The notes: generated by a model from the sequence alone, not told the origin. DNA of 64,000 nt from Microlunatus elymi (GCF_007362775.1 NZ_CP041692.1:2108001-2172000); one strand, 5' to 3'. Counted from the stretch's first letter, positions 18,570-27,555 are shown. Numbers and translations: made by a program.

Positions 18570-19615
18570 CGACTGCGGCGCGCCAGATGCGGGTTGCGGC
18601 GGATCATCCGCAGCTCCGGCGGATTCGGCGGAAACTCGGCCGGCCGTTCGTCATCGGTCTCGGACCAACCGTGATCACGGTAGAACGCTCGGGCGACGCT
18701 GTTCTCGGTCAGCACCCACAGCTCGATCTCGGGGATGGACGGGTCGGCGAAGAGTTCTTCCTCGGTTGCTTCCAACAGGACCGATCCGACGCCCTGTCGT
18801 TGATACGGCTCGGCAACGCCGAGGTGCAACACCCGGACGCCTCCCCAGGCGGCATAGCCGACCGGCTGCCCGTTCACCTCGGCGATCATGGTCTGCCGGG
18901 TGCGATCGCCGAGAACCTGCTGCCAGCGTCGGCAGATCTCCTCGTCCGGATAGGGGAATTCGTCCGGCGGGAAGATATGCGCCAGCCGAGCCACGCTGGC
19001 GGAGCGTTCCAGTTCGGTGAGGAGTTCTTCCTCACCGGGATGGGCGAATCTGAGCACCGTACGGTCGTCGTCCGGTTCGTAGAGCGGCCGCCGATAGCGA
19101 TCACGAACCTCAGTCAACTCCGCGCAGACCTGATCGGCTCGGGTGTGCCGTCCGGCCTTGATCGCGCCGGTCGGCTTCTGCACGCACCAAGCCTCGGCCC
19201 CCGCTTCCGCACTGCCGACGATCAGACCGTCGCCGCCGGGTGTCAACAACGTGACCTCGGCGAGGTCGAAGGTGTGCCGGCGGAACGGGTTGATGATCAG
19301 CAACCGGTCGCCGTCGACGCGTAGCCGCGGATGCAACGCCAACCGCCAGCCGAAGGCCAGCGTGAGCAGTCCGAGCACGCCGAGGACCGACAACACCAGT
19401 GCTTGTTGGCCACCGAAGGCGGTGACCCCGGTGAGCAGGCTGATCACGGCGGCGGCCGGCACCGCGATCCCGATGATCACCATCAACGCCAGCACGAGTC
19501 CGATGGTCGCGGGCGCGCAACGCCAGGTCTTGGGCGCCGAAGGCTGATCCGCCTCGACCAACGTCGCCGGTGCGGCGGCAGCGGTCAATGCTGGCTGCTC
19601 GATCTCGGCTGTCAT
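18566..19615 (-). CDS. Membrane protein with PH-like domain fused to a GNAT acetyltransferase
   Basis: 349 residues in three parts. Two membrane helices (about 35-60 and 73-92) lead into a bacterial PH-like segment (RLRVDGDRLLIINPFRRHTFDLAEV, about 95-165), then a GNAT domain from about 185 with the acetyl-CoA loop VAEPYQRQGVGS and the ELWVLTENSVARAFYRDHGW strand. The reading frame is continuous, so this is a genuine fusion and not a frameshift. The substrate is unknown. ATG 19615 was preferred over a TTG at 19666 because the codons between them look non-coding. Co-transcribed with the EEP gene. Confidence 0.75.
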   Translation of the reverse strand: MTAEIEQPALTAAAAPATLVEADQPSAPKTWRCAPATIGLVLALMVIIGIAVPAAAVISLLTGVTAFGGQQALVLSVLGVLGLLTLAFGWRLALHPRLRVDGDRLLIINPFRRHTFDLAEVTLLTPGGDGLIVGSAEAGAEAWCVQKPTGAIKAGRHTRADQVCAELTEVRDRYRRPLYEPDDDRTVLRFAHPGEEELLTELERSASVARLAHIFPPDEFPYPDEEICRRWQQVLGDRTRQTMIAEVNGQPVGYAAWGGVRVLHLGVAEPYQRQGVGSVLLEATEEELFADPSIPEIELWVLTENSVARAFYRDHGWSETDDERPAEFPPNPPELRMIRRNPHLARRSR

Positions 19616-19843
19616 CTGGGCTGTTGATCCTGAGTCGGCTGGCGGGTCCAGGCAAAGCTTCCTCAACCTCGGTCAAAGGTTGGCGCAAGCGGTGCCAAAC
19701 ATACCGTTTGCGGGGTCGAGGACCCGAACGCGGCCCGTCCGGAGCAGCGAACCGCGCGCCGGAAGTTATCCCCAGCCCGGGCAGCAGTTCGAAGCGTCGT
19801 CCACAGATTCTTTCGGACCCGGCCACTTCGGGGTGTCCGTTCT

Positions 19844-19849
19844 TAATGT
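19844..19849 (+). promoter_or_regulatory. -10 box of a leaderless comEA promoter
   Basis: TAATGT, 6 bp before GTG 19856, in an otherwise GC-rich 240-bp gap. No good -35 is seen. The spacing matches other leaderless starts in this window (6863, 24249, 13378). Confidence 0.45.
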
Positions 19850-19855
19850 CAGGGT

Positions 19856-20917
19856 GTGGGAGCCCAGCAACGATCCGTGCACGATCGTCAGGTGGAGGAG
19901 CGCCTGGCTCTGTTGCTGCGCCCGGGCCCGCGGCGGGTGCGGCCGGATACCAGCAACGGTTCGGATCAGGCGCCACCGCCGACGCGGACGCAGGGCGAAC
20001 GACACTCGGCCTGGAGCGCGCCGGCTGAGCTCGGTGGATCCGGTGAGGAACTGCGCGACATCGACGACACGGTGGATTCCGACTTCGCGCGGACTCGGAC
20101 GGGCAGCGCGATGGATTCGCCCTCGGACCCGGCGTCGGCACCGCAGTCAGCGGCATCGGCGACCGGAGCAGATCGCCGTTCCGGGCGCGCAACGCTGCGG
20201 TGGCGCTTCGGACGGCCGCAGTTGCTGGTGATCGTCGCCGTGGTTGCGGTCGGCGTGTTGTTGGGCGGCTGGGCCGTGCTGCGAGCCCGGCCGATCGCGA
20301 TCGCTTCACCGCCGCCGTCGACGACCGAGGCAGCCACGCCGTCGGCGCCCGCCTCGGCGCCCGCCTCGGCGCACGACCCGCCCGTCCCGTCGCCGACCGC
20401 AGCGGCGGCCCACTCGGCGACACCGAAGATCAAGATCCACGTGCTCGGGGCGGTGCAGCATCCCGGCGTCGTGGCGCTGGCCGAGGGCGCCCGGGTCCAG
20501 GACGCGCTGAGGGCGGCCGGCGGCGTCAAACGGTCGGCCGAGCTGGGCGACCTCAACCTCGCTCAGCGGTTGACCGACGGGCAACAACTGTTCGTCTCGC
20601 ACGATCCGGACCGGACCGAGCTGCGCGATCCCGGCGTCTCCTCCGGTTCGGGCGGCGTCACCGACTCCTCGGGAGGTGATCTCGCAGGCGAGTCGGGGGC
20701 CTCGCCTGCCGGGTCCGGCGGGGCGAAGATCAACTTGAACACGGCCACGGTGACCCAGCTTGATCAACTTCCCGGCATCGGCCCGGTGACCGCGCAGAAG
20801 ATCATCAGCTGGCGCGAACAGCATCAGCGATTCAACTCGGTCCAGGAATTGCAGGAGGTCGACGGCATCGGCCCGAAGACCTTCGCCGACCTCGAGCCGC
20901 TGGTGACCGCACCATGA
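19856..20917 (+). CDS. comEA: Competence protein ComEA, DNA receptor
   Basis: 353 residues. A long, acidic and Ser/Pro-rich cytoplasmic N-terminus (1-117) precedes one membrane helix (about 120-140, LLVIVAVVAVGVLLGGWAVL), an Ala/Pro linker with repeated PASA, an SLBB domain (KIHVLGAVQHPGVVALAEGARVQDAL, about 192-245), a Gly/Ser linker and a C-terminal double helix-hairpin-helix (INLNTATVTQLDQLPGIGPVTAQKI, about 293-353) that binds DNA without sequence specificity. It overlaps comEC by 4 bp. The N-terminal extension is longer than in Bacillus ComEA but usual in actinobacteria. Confidence 0.92.
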   Translation: MGAQQRSVHDRQVEERLALLLRPGPRRVRPDTSNGSDQAPPPTRTQGERHSAWSAPAELGGSGEELRDIDDTVDSDFARTRTGSAMDSPSDPASAPQSAASATGADRRSGRATLRWRFGRPQLLVIVAVVAVGVLLGGWAVLRARPIAIASPPPSTTEAATPSAPASAPASAHDPPVPSPTAAAAHSATPKIKIHVLGAVQHPGVVALAEGARVQDALRAAGGVKRSAELGDLNLAQRLTDGQQLFVSHDPDRTELRDPGVSSGSGGVTDSSGGDLAGESGASPAGSGGAKINLNTATVTQLDQLPGIGPVTAQKIISWREQHQRFNSVQELQEVDGIGPKTFADLEPLVTAP

Positions 20918-23241
20918 CCGACGAACGCCCTGATCTTCGCTTGCTGCCGATCGCGCTGGCTGCCTGGGGCGGCAGTTGGCTGGGCACCTCCGGCCGGACG
21001 ATGTTGATCATGATCGGCGCCGCAGCGGCGATGGCGGTGCTGCTGGGACTGATCCTGCGCCGGTCCTGGCTGATCGCCGCCACGGCGCTGACCCTGGCCG
21101 GACTGCTGTTGATCGGCTGGCTGCATCAGGCCGCGCTGACCGGTACGGCGGCAAGTCGGCTGGCCCGGTCGAGAGCGATCGTCACCGCCGACCTGGTGAT
21201 CAAGAACGATCCCGTCGTGCAACCCTCCGACGGCATCCGGCCGCCGTACCTGAGCCTGCGCGCTTCCGAGAACCGACTGGCCGGCCGCGGCCGGCAGTGG
21301 CGTGAGCGTGCTCCGGTACTGGTCACGGCCAGTGGGGAGGCGGTGGCGAGGTGGCAGCGGGTACCGGTCGGCAGCATGGTTCGGGTGACGGCCCGGCTCG
21401 ACACCGCGCGGCCGGGATCGGACTTCGCTGCGGTGGCCCGCGCCGCCGGTGCGCCGTTGATCATGGAGCAGCCCGGCCTCGGCGCCCGATCGGTCGAGCA
21501 CGTCCGAGCCGGGCTGCGGCGGGCAGTGGCTCGCGGCTCGCCGGAGCAACGGGCGTTGGTGCCGTCGCTGGTGCTGGGCGACACGGCCGGCATCACGCCG
21601 CAGATCCGAGCAGACTTCCTGTCCACCGGTCTGACCCATCTGACCGCCGTTTCCGGGGCGAATCTGGCAATTTTGATCGCTTTTCTGATGATCATCGCGC
21701 GCTGGATCGGGGTGCGAGGTTGGTGGCTGCGGATGATCGGGCTGGCCGGCGTCGCCGTCTTCGTGCTGCTCTGCCGGACCGAACCGTCGGTGCTGCGGGC
21801 CGCAGCGATGGGCTTGGTCGCGTTGGCGGCGCTGGGCATGTCCGGCCGATCCCGGGGACTGCGAAGCCTCTGCGTGGCGATGGTGATCCTGTTGATCATG
21901 GATCCGTGGCTGGGCCGATCCCTCGGCTTCGCGCTGTCGGTGCTGGCCACCGGCGGAATCATCTGGTGGTCCGGACGCTGGGTTGTGGCGATGCGACCGT
22001 GGCTGCCGAAGATCGTTGCGGAGTCGATCGCGGTGCCGCTGGCCGCGCATCTGGCGACGCTGCCGGTCGCGGCTGCGATCTCCGGTCAGGTCAGCATGGT
22101 CGGCATCCTGACCAACGCGGTAGCCGGTCCCTTCGTCGGACCGGCGACGGTGCTCGGTTTCGCCGCGGCCGGGTTGTCCGTCCTGAGCAGCACGTTGGCC
22201 GGCTGGGTGGGCTGGGCATCGTGCTGGGCGGCCCAGCCGATCCTGTGGACCGCGCACTACGGCTCGGCGCTGCCGGGCGCATCCTGGTCGTGGCCCGTCA
22301 CTCCGGTTGCGCTGACGCTGTTGGCCACGGCGTGCCTGTTGATCGGGGTCGCCATGGGCCAGCTGTTAGGCAGTCGGTGGATCGCCGCGGTGCTGGCGCT
22401 GCTGATGATCATGGCGGTGCTGCGGGCTCCGGCTCAGCCGGGGTGGCCACCGAAGGACTGGCTCGCGGTGGCCTGCGATGTCGGTCAGGGCGACGGCCTG
22501 GTGGTCCGGATCGCGGAGCGTTCGGCGATCGTGATCGACACCGGTCCCGATCCGAAACCGATGCGCAGCTGCCTTGATCAACTTGGCATCCGCCGGGTTT
22601 CGTTGATGATCTTGAGTCACTTCCACGCCGATCACGTCGGCGGGCTGGAGGGCGCCCTGGCCGGCCGGCGGGTGGACCGCATCTGGGTCTCTCCCTACGC
22701 CTCGCCGACGCACGAGGCCGAGGTCGTCCGGCAACGTGCCGCGACGCTCGGCATCCCGGTCACGGTTCCGGACCTGGGCACCCGCCGGTCCGTCGGAGCA
22801 GCCGAGCTGAGCGTGCTCGGGCCGCTCGACCGGCAGCCGTCGCCGGTGATCTCCGCCGACGGGCAGTCGGCCCTGGAGAACGATCTGAGCCTGGTGATCA
22901 TGATCAGCATCGACCGGGTACGGATCCTGTTCACCGGCGATGTCGAACCGGAGGAGCAGCGCCGGGTGCTGGCATCCGGTGCCGACCTGCGCGCCGACGT
23001 GTTGAAGGTGCCGCACCATGGCTCGTCGCGTCAGGATCCTGACTTCATCGCAGCCACCCACGCCCAGGTGGGAATCGCCAGCGCCGGCCAGGACAACAGC
23101 TACGGACATCCGGCTCCGCGAACCATGCAGCTGCTTCGTTCCGACGGCATGACCGCGCTCTGCACCTGCATCCGCGGCTCGATCGCGTTGACCGCCGACC
23201 GCTCCGGCCGGCTCCGATTGGTCGGCCAGCGATCACCGTGA
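20914..23241 (+). CDS. comEC: Competence channel ComEC/Rec2
   Basis: 775-residue inner-membrane protein proposed to pass single-stranded DNA into the cell. It has a soluble N-terminal OB-like part after two helices, the Competence core (VPSLVLGDTAGITPQIRADFLSTGLTHLTAVSGANLAI, about 210-250) with multiple helices, and a C-terminal metallo-beta-lactamase-like domain with HFHADH at residues 569-574 and DVLKVPHHGSS. The full metal ligand set suggests an active nuclease domain. ATG 20914 overlaps the comEA stop. In most actinobacteria holA follows closely; here it is 12 kb away. Confidence 0.93.
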   Translation: MTDERPDLRLLPIALAAWGGSWLGTSGRTMLIMIGAAAAMAVLLGLILRRSWLIAATALTLAGLLLIGWLHQAALTGTAASRLARSRAIVTADLVIKNDPVVQPSDGIRPPYLSLRASENRLAGRGRQWRERAPVLVTASGEAVARWQRVPVGSMVRVTARLDTARPGSDFAAVARAAGAPLIMEQPGLGARSVEHVRAGLRRAVARGSPEQRALVPSLVLGDTAGITPQIRADFLSTGLTHLTAVSGANLAILIAFLMIIARWIGVRGWWLRMIGLAGVAVFVLLCRTEPSVLRAAAMGLVALAALGMSGRSRGLRSLCVAMVILLIMDPWLGRSLGFALSVLATGGIIWWSGRWVVAMRPWLPKIVAESIAVPLAAHLATLPVAAAISGQVSMVGILTNAVAGPFVGPATVLGFAAAGLSVLSSTLAGWVGWASCWAAQPILWTAHYGSALPGASWSWPVTPVALTLLATACLLIGVAMGQLLGSRWIAAVLALLMIMAVLRAPAQPGWPPKDWLAVACDVGQGDGLVVRIAERSAIVIDTGPDPKPMRSCLDQLGIRRVSLMILSHFHADHVGGLEGALAGRRVDRIWVSPYASPTHEAEVVRQRAATLGIPVTVPDLGTRRSVGAAELSVLGPLDRQPSPVISADGQSALENDLSLVIMISIDRVRILFTGDVEPEEQRRVLASGADLRADVLKVPHHGSSRQDPDFIAATHAQVGIASAGQDNSYGHPAPRTMQLLRSDGMTALCTCIRGSIALTADRSGRLRLVGQRSP

Positions 23242-23387
23242 GGTGGCTCGAGGCCGGTGCGGGCAAGAGCGGGCGAGAGCACGGGAGGCGCTTCCGCAAG
23301 AATCTGCGCTGCCACCCACGGACTGATTCCTGGGCCGGGGGAGGGCGCGCGGGCTCGGCACTACAGCGTGTTCCGGCGGAGCTTGAT

Positions 23388-23399
23388 ATGGTATTCCAT
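23388..23399 (+). promoter_or_regulatory. Operator candidate ATGGTATTCCAT before gntR
   Basis: Inverted repeat ATGG-TATT-CCAT that includes a -10-like TATGGT (23387-23392), 27 bp before the gntR GTG start. It resembles the TGGTATACCA site at 24231 and suggests autoregulation by the FCD-type regulator at 23427. Confidence 0.5.
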
Positions 23400-23426
23400 C
23401 GTTCGGACTGGGTGGAGGGGGCTGGT

Positions 23427-24080
23427 GTGCCGGATCCATTGGAGGGGTTTCGGCCCGAGTCGGGGCGGGTGGCCGAGCGGCTCCGGGACGAGATCATCGA
23501 CGGCGTTCGCGAGCCCGGCAGCCGGTTGGTGGAACGCGAGATCGCCGAGCAGCTGGGTGTCAGCAGGATTCCCGTCCGGGATGCGTTGCGCGTCCTGGTC
23601 GCCGAAGGACTGGTCACCCCACGTCCGCGCAGCTGGGCCGTCGTCCGTGAGTTCAGCGCGTCGGACATCGCCGATCTGCGGGAGGTGCGGTCCGCCTTCG
23701 AGGCGCTGACCTTCCGGCTGGCCGCAGAACGCCGTAGTCCTGAGGGGCTGCGCAGATTGCATCGCGTGCTCGACGCGGAGTGGGAGGCCGCCCGTGCCGG
23801 GGATCCGTTGCGGGCAAGACGAGCTGCGGCCGACTTCCACGAGGTGGTCACCGAGCTCGCCGCCAACGACCTGTTGGCCGAGTTGCAGCGCACCCTGCGC
23901 AGCCGGATGCGCTGGCTGCTGGTGCAGCACGACGATCTGGTCGCGGTCGCGCAGGAGCATCAGGAACTGTACGACGCGATCGCCGCCCGTGACTCGCGAT
24001 CCGTCGCGGCCCTGGTGGCGCGACACCTGCAGACCAGCAGCAACCTCGCCGCCGAGCACGGCGCGGCCAGCAGCGGGTGA
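23427..24080 (+). CDS. GntR-family regulator, FCD subfamily
   Basis: 217 residues. Winged helix at about 12-75 (RVAERLRDEIIDGVREPGSRLVEREIAEQLGVSRIPVRDALRVL), then a helical FCD domain (LREVRSAFEALTFRLAAERR, DFHEVVTELAANDLLAEL). GTG 23427 is chosen because GGAGGGG lies 6 bp upstream; longer frames would cover the operator. It stands directly before the amidohydrolase/MFS pair, and both promoters carry related TGGTAT palindromes, so it probably represses its own gene and that pair. The effector is unknown. Confidence 0.85.
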   Translation: MPDPLEGFRPESGRVAERLRDEIIDGVREPGSRLVEREIAEQLGVSRIPVRDALRVLVAEGLVTPRPRSWAVVREFSASDIADLREVRSAFEALTFRLAAERRSPEGLRRLHRVLDAEWEAARAGDPLRARRAAADFHEVVTELAANDLLAELQRTLRSRMRWLLVQHDDLVAVAQEHQELYDAIAARDSRSVAALVARHLQTSSNLAAEHGAASSG

Positions 24081-24114
24081 GCGCGGCGTCGACACCCGGC
24101 GCGCTGTCGGCCCC

Positions 24115-24186
24115 CCTTCCCGCGCACCTCCGGTTCTCCCGCGCAGGTACGAGCTTGCGCAGCAGGACTGAGGGTGTGCGGGAAGG
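24115..24186. repeat. Intergenic inverted repeat, family 2, copy 1
   Basis: Arms CCTTCCCGCGCACC (24115-24128) and GGTGTGCGGGAAGG (24173-24186) enclose a segment containing a second CTCCCGCGCA. The same order of words recurs at 50363-50431, also just behind the 3' end of a gene. It may act as a terminator of gntR; there is no T-tract. Confidence 0.55.
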
Positions 24187-24230
24187 CTCGACGGAACGCT
24201 CTGCAGACCAGGGTGACCCGGCGGCTGATT

Positions 24231-24241
24231 TGGTATACCAT
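24231..24241 (+). promoter_or_regulatory. Operator TGGTATACCA over the -10 of a leaderless promoter
   Basis: Perfect palindrome TGGTATACCA (24231-24240). TACCAT (24236-24241) fits a -10 box and ends 7 bp before ATG 24249, so the transcript should be leaderless and binding of a repressor here would block RNA polymerase. TGGTATACCA-like sites are known for several FCD-type GntR regulators such as UxuR/ExuR; the link to the GntR at 23427 is inference. Confidence 0.6.
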
Positions 24242-24248
24242 TCTGTCC

Positions 24249-25451
24249 ATGCCGAAGCTGATTCTGACCAACGTCCGCCCCTGGGGCCGTGAGCCCGTCG
24301 ATCTGATCATCGCCGACGGCGTGATCGAGCAGGTTGTCGCCGCAAGCACCGCCCCGTCCCGCGAGGATGCGCCGGAAGCAGAACGCGTCGACGGCGGCGG
24401 AATGCTGGCGCTTCCGGGATTCGTGAACACCCACGCCCACGTCGACAAGAGCTGGTGGGGTCAGCCGTGGGTCTCCTACGGCGGAGAGCCGACCACCCAA
24501 GGCCGGATCGCCCACGAGCGCGCCGAACGGGACAAGTACGGCATTCCCAGCGTTGACTCGACCGTCGCCGTACTGCGGGAATTCCTCCGGCACGGCACCA
24601 CCGCCGTCCGTACCCATGTCGATGTTGATCTTGGTGTCGGACTGCGCGGCATCGAGGTGACCCGGCAGGCGGCCGCGGCGTTGGGCGACGCGATCGAGAT
24701 CGAGTTCGTCGCCTTCCCGCAGGACGGCGTGATCCGACGGCCGGGCGTGCTGGGGCTGCTCGACCGGGCGGCAGCCGAAGGCGCCGCCAACATCGGCGGG
24801 CTCGATCCGGCCTCGATCGACCGCAACCCGGTCGCTCAGCTGGACGGCTTGTTCGACATCGCCGGCCGGCACGGTGTCGGCATCGACGTCCACCTGCACG
24901 ACGGCGGATCGCTCGGCTTGTTCCAGTACGAGTTGATCATCGACCTGGTCCGGCGGACCGGTCTGAGGGGCAAGATCAACATCTCGCACGGATTCGCGCT
25001 CGGCGACGTGCCGGACGGTCAGCGGGACGCGCTGCTCGACGGGTTGCAGGAAGCCGGCATGTCCTGGACCACCGTGGCCCCGGTCGGTTCCCGGCCGCTG
25101 CCGTGGCGCCAACTGCGGGAGCGGGGGATTCCGGTCGGACTCGGCACCGACGGCATCCGTGATCTGTGGTCGCCCTACGGGGACGGGGACATCCTGCGGG
25201 TCGCGCAGAATTTCGCCCGGTTGCACGGCATCCGCACCGACGAGGAGATCGCGTACGCAGTCGAGCTCGCCACCAGCCGGGCCGCCGGCTTCGTCCACCA
25301 AGATCAACACGATCTGGTGGCCGGGGCTCGCGGCGACGTCGTGCTGCTGGATGCCGAGAACGTTCAGGACGCGCTGATGCGGACCCCGCGCCGCGAGCTG
25401 GTGGTGGCGGCCGGCCGCGTGGTCGCCCGAGCGGGTGAAGTCCTGATCTGA
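24249..25451 (+). CDS. Cytosine-deaminase-like amidohydrolase
   Basis: 400-residue metal-dependent hydrolase of the amidohydrolase superfamily, AtzC/CodA-like branch. Metal ligands are visible: NTHAHVDKSW near residue 62, RTHVDVDLG near 122, HLHDGG near 218, NISHGF near 246 and GTDGIRDLWSPYGDGD near 300, which carries the catalytic Asp. It probably deaminates or hydrolyses a nitrogen heterocycle in the cytoplasm. The MFS gene starts 2 bp after the stop, suggesting uptake of its substrate. Cytosine deaminase itself is possible but not certain. Confidence 0.8.
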   Translation: MPKLILTNVRPWGREPVDLIIADGVIEQVVAASTAPSREDAPEAERVDGGGMLALPGFVNTHAHVDKSWWGQPWVSYGGEPTTQGRIAHERAERDKYGIPSVDSTVAVLREFLRHGTTAVRTHVDVDLGVGLRGIEVTRQAAAALGDAIEIEFVAFPQDGVIRRPGVLGLLDRAAAEGAANIGGLDPASIDRNPVAQLDGLFDIAGRHGVGIDVHLHDGGSLGLFQYELIIDLVRRTGLRGKINISHGFALGDVPDGQRDALLDGLQEAGMSWTTVAPVGSRPLPWRQLRERGIPVGLGTDGIRDLWSPYGDGDILRVAQNFARLHGIRTDEEIAYAVELATSRAAGFVHQDQHDLVAGARGDVVLLDAENVQDALMRTPRRELVVAAGRVVARAGEVLI

Positions 25452-25453
25452 GC

Positions 25454-26722
25454 GTGTCGACCAAGATCAACTCCGCGGCACCGGCCGCGACGCGCGGACC
25501 GTTGCGGGCGATTGCCTCACTACGTGGCAATCGCAAATTCGCGCTGCTCTGGTTCTCCAACCTGTTCTTCTTCGGCGGTGCCTGGTCGCAGACACTGGTG
25601 CTCGGCTGGTTGGCCTTCCAGACCACCGGCTCGGAGATGCTGGTCGCGGTGTTCACCGCGGCCCGGCTGTCGCCGATGTTGATCGGGCCGCTGGCAGGCG
25701 TCTTCGCCGACCGGCACAACCGGGTCCGGTTGTTGATCATCGCCGCGACCTGGGCGCTGATCGCGGTCAGTGCGGTGGCCTGCCTCGCCTCGGTCGACCT
25801 GGTCCCGTACTGGGCGTTGGTGGTCGGCGGATTCGCGATCGGGCTGGCCCAGTCGCCGTCCCAGCCGGCGCGGTCCTCGTTGGTACTGGAGTTGGTCGGC
25901 CGGGAGAATCTGAGCAACGCCAACGCGCTGAACGCGCTGGCGATGAACATGACCCAGGTGCTCGGCCCGGCGATCGGGGGCGCCATGATCAGCGCGCTCG
26001 GTGCTCCGGCAGCGTTGTGGATCTCGGCCGGCTGGTACGCGATCTCGTTGATCTTGCTGCTGCCGCTGCGTGGGCTCGGCGCGGCGGTCGAGGTGCACAC
26101 CGAATCGGCGATCCGGATGGTCCTGGGCGGCTTCCGATCGATCGCGGCGAACCGGCTCGCGATCGCCGTCCTGCTGGTGACGTTGGCCGCCAACATCCTG
26201 ATCTGGCCGGTGTACCAGTCGTTCATGCCGGTCTTCGCCGGCCGTCAACTCGGGCTCGATGCCGCCGGTCTCGGCTGGCTGCTCACCTGTTCCGGCGTCG
26301 GCGGCCTGGTCGGTGCGCTGATCATCGCCGGACTCGGCGACTTCCGCTTCAAGGGCGCCTTGTTCGTCATTGGCACCGCGAGCTGGGCCGCGCTCTGGTC
26401 GCTGTTCGCCCTGTCGCATCACGCCGGTCCGTCCTATCTGCTGATGATCGGAATCGGGCTGGCCAGCTCCGCGTTCGGTGTACTGCAGACCACCCTGTTG
26501 CTGATGACCACCGAGCCGGCGATCCACGGTCGCGCGCTGGGCGTGCAGGAACTGGCGATCGGGGTGATGCCGTTCAGCACCCTCGTGCTGGGCGTGCTGG
26601 CCGATCGGTACGGGGTGGGGCCGACCACGTTCGGTGCCGGCCTGGTGCTGGTGTGCTTCTTGATCTTGCTCGCGATCCGGGTGCCGCGGCTGCTGCGCTA
26701 CAGCGGAGCAGAACACCCGTGA
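25454..26722 (+). CDS. MFS transporter (EntS-like, MFS_3 type)
   Basis: 422 residues, about 12 hydrophobic segments, with the family loops FADRHNRVRLL (motif A) and SPSQPARSSLVLELVGRENLSNANALN that are typical of EntS-like carriers. The GTG start is 2 bp after the amidohydrolase stop, so the two are co-translated and probably share a substrate. Many relatives are exporters, so direction of transport is open. An inverted repeat of family 1 begins 1 bp after the stop codon. Confidence 0.85.
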   Translation: MSTKINSAAPAATRGPLRAIASLRGNRKFALLWFSNLFFFGGAWSQTLVLGWLAFQTTGSEMLVAVFTAARLSPMLIGPLAGVFADRHNRVRLLIIAATWALIAVSAVACLASVDLVPYWALVVGGFAIGLAQSPSQPARSSLVLELVGRENLSNANALNALAMNMTQVLGPAIGGAMISALGAPAALWISAGWYAISLILLLPLRGLGAAVEVHTESAIRMVLGGFRSIAANRLAIAVLLVTLAANILIWPVYQSFMPVFAGRQLGLDAAGLGWLLTCSGVGGLVGALIIAGLGDFRFKGALFVIGTASWAALWSLFALSHHAGPSYLLMIGIGLASSAFGVLQTTLLLMTTEPAIHGRALGVQELAIGVMPFSTLVLGVLADRYGVGPTTFGAGLVLVCFLILLAIRVPRLLRYSGAEHP

Positions 26723-26723
26723 G

Positions 26724-26767
26724 TTGTCAGAAGGTGGTTGGGCTATAACTCAACTACGTTCTGACAA
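26724..26767. repeat. Covarying inverted repeat, family 1, copy A
   Basis: Arms TTGTCAGAAGGTGGTTG (26724-26740) and CAACTACGTTCTGACAA (26751-26767), with one G-G mismatch and one G-U pair, around the loop GGCTATAACT. It sits right behind the MFS stop codon and before a GntR gene. No T-tract follows. Confidence 0.75.
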
Positions 26768-26832
26768 GTCGGGCCGGGGGAGGTCGGGTATGGTGGCCGA
26801 GGTTGCCCGAATCGCCGCTGGAGCAGACATCT

Positions 26833-27549
26833 ATGACCATTCCTGATCATGAATCGCAGCGTGCCGAGCCGCCGGAGGTGGCGCGTCGCGGGCTGCGCGA
26901 TCAGGTGTACGACGCCGTCCTCGATCTGATCGTCCGCGGCAGCATCGGGCCCGGCGAACGGCTGCGGATCGACGGTCTCGCCGGTTCGCTGAAGGTGTCT
27001 CAAACGCCCGTCCGGGAGGCGCTGGCGCACCTGGAGCGGACCGGGTTGGTCACCCGCGAGGGCTTCAAGGGCTACCGCGTCGCCGAACCGTTGACCCCCG
27101 CGCAGGCGGCCGAACTGATGGACGTCCGGGAGATGCTCGAGGTGCAGGCAGCCCAGTGGTACGCCGCGCACCTTCCCGACGGCGTCGATGATCTTCGCGC
27201 CGCACACGCTCGCCATGTGCGCACCGCCGCGGCCGTCGCCGAGCGGATCCAGCATCAGACAGTGGACATGCCGGCCTTCCGCGAATACTTCGCCGCCGAC
27301 GCGGCGTTCCACCGCGTGATCTACACCGGCACCCGGAACCATTTCCTGCTGCAGATGGCCGAGGATCTCGGCGGTCATCTGCACCGGATGCGGGAGACGA
27401 TCCTGCATCGCAGTTACGACATGGGACAGGCCGTCGCCGAGCACGCGGCGATCCTGGCCGCGGCCGAGGACGGCGATGCCGGCGCCTTGGTCGAAGCCAT
27501 GCGCCGGCACATGGCCGCGATCCGCGACCGTTCCGCCAATCCCAACTGA
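26833..27549 (+). CDS. GntR-family regulator, FCD subfamily
   Basis: 238 residues: winged helix (about 20-85, LRDQVYDAVLDLIVRGSIGPGERLRIDGLAGSLKVSQTPVREALAHLERTG) and FCD domain with the MDVREMLEVQAAQWYAAHL and DAAFHRVIYTGTRN segments holding metal-ligand His/Asp positions. ATG 26833 with GGAG 9 bp upstream was chosen over a TTG at 26803. It is the likely regulator of the sugar-acid genes that follow, through the ATCCTATAGGAT palindrome at 29438. The gene is bracketed by family 1 inverted repeats. Confidence 0.86.
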   Translation: MTIPDHESQRAEPPEVARRGLRDQVYDAVLDLIVRGSIGPGERLRIDGLAGSLKVSQTPVREALAHLERTGLVTREGFKGYRVAEPLTPAQAAELMDVREMLEVQAAQWYAAHLPDGVDDLRAAHARHVRTAAAVAERIQHQTVDMPAFREYFAADAAFHRVIYTGTRNHFLLQMAEDLGGHLHRMRETILHRSYDMGQAVAEHAAILAAAEDGDAGALVEAMRRHMAAIRDRSANPN

Positions 27550-27555
27550 TCCGAG

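Noticed and set aside
19766-19805. DnaA boxes before comEA
   Set aside because: TTATCCCCA and TCGTCCACA each have a mismatch to the actinobacterial box, there are only two, and the neighbours are not origin genes.
23361-25310. 649-codon minus-strand open frame
   Set aside because: It is antisense to gntR and the amidohydrolase, whose motifs and promoters are clear.
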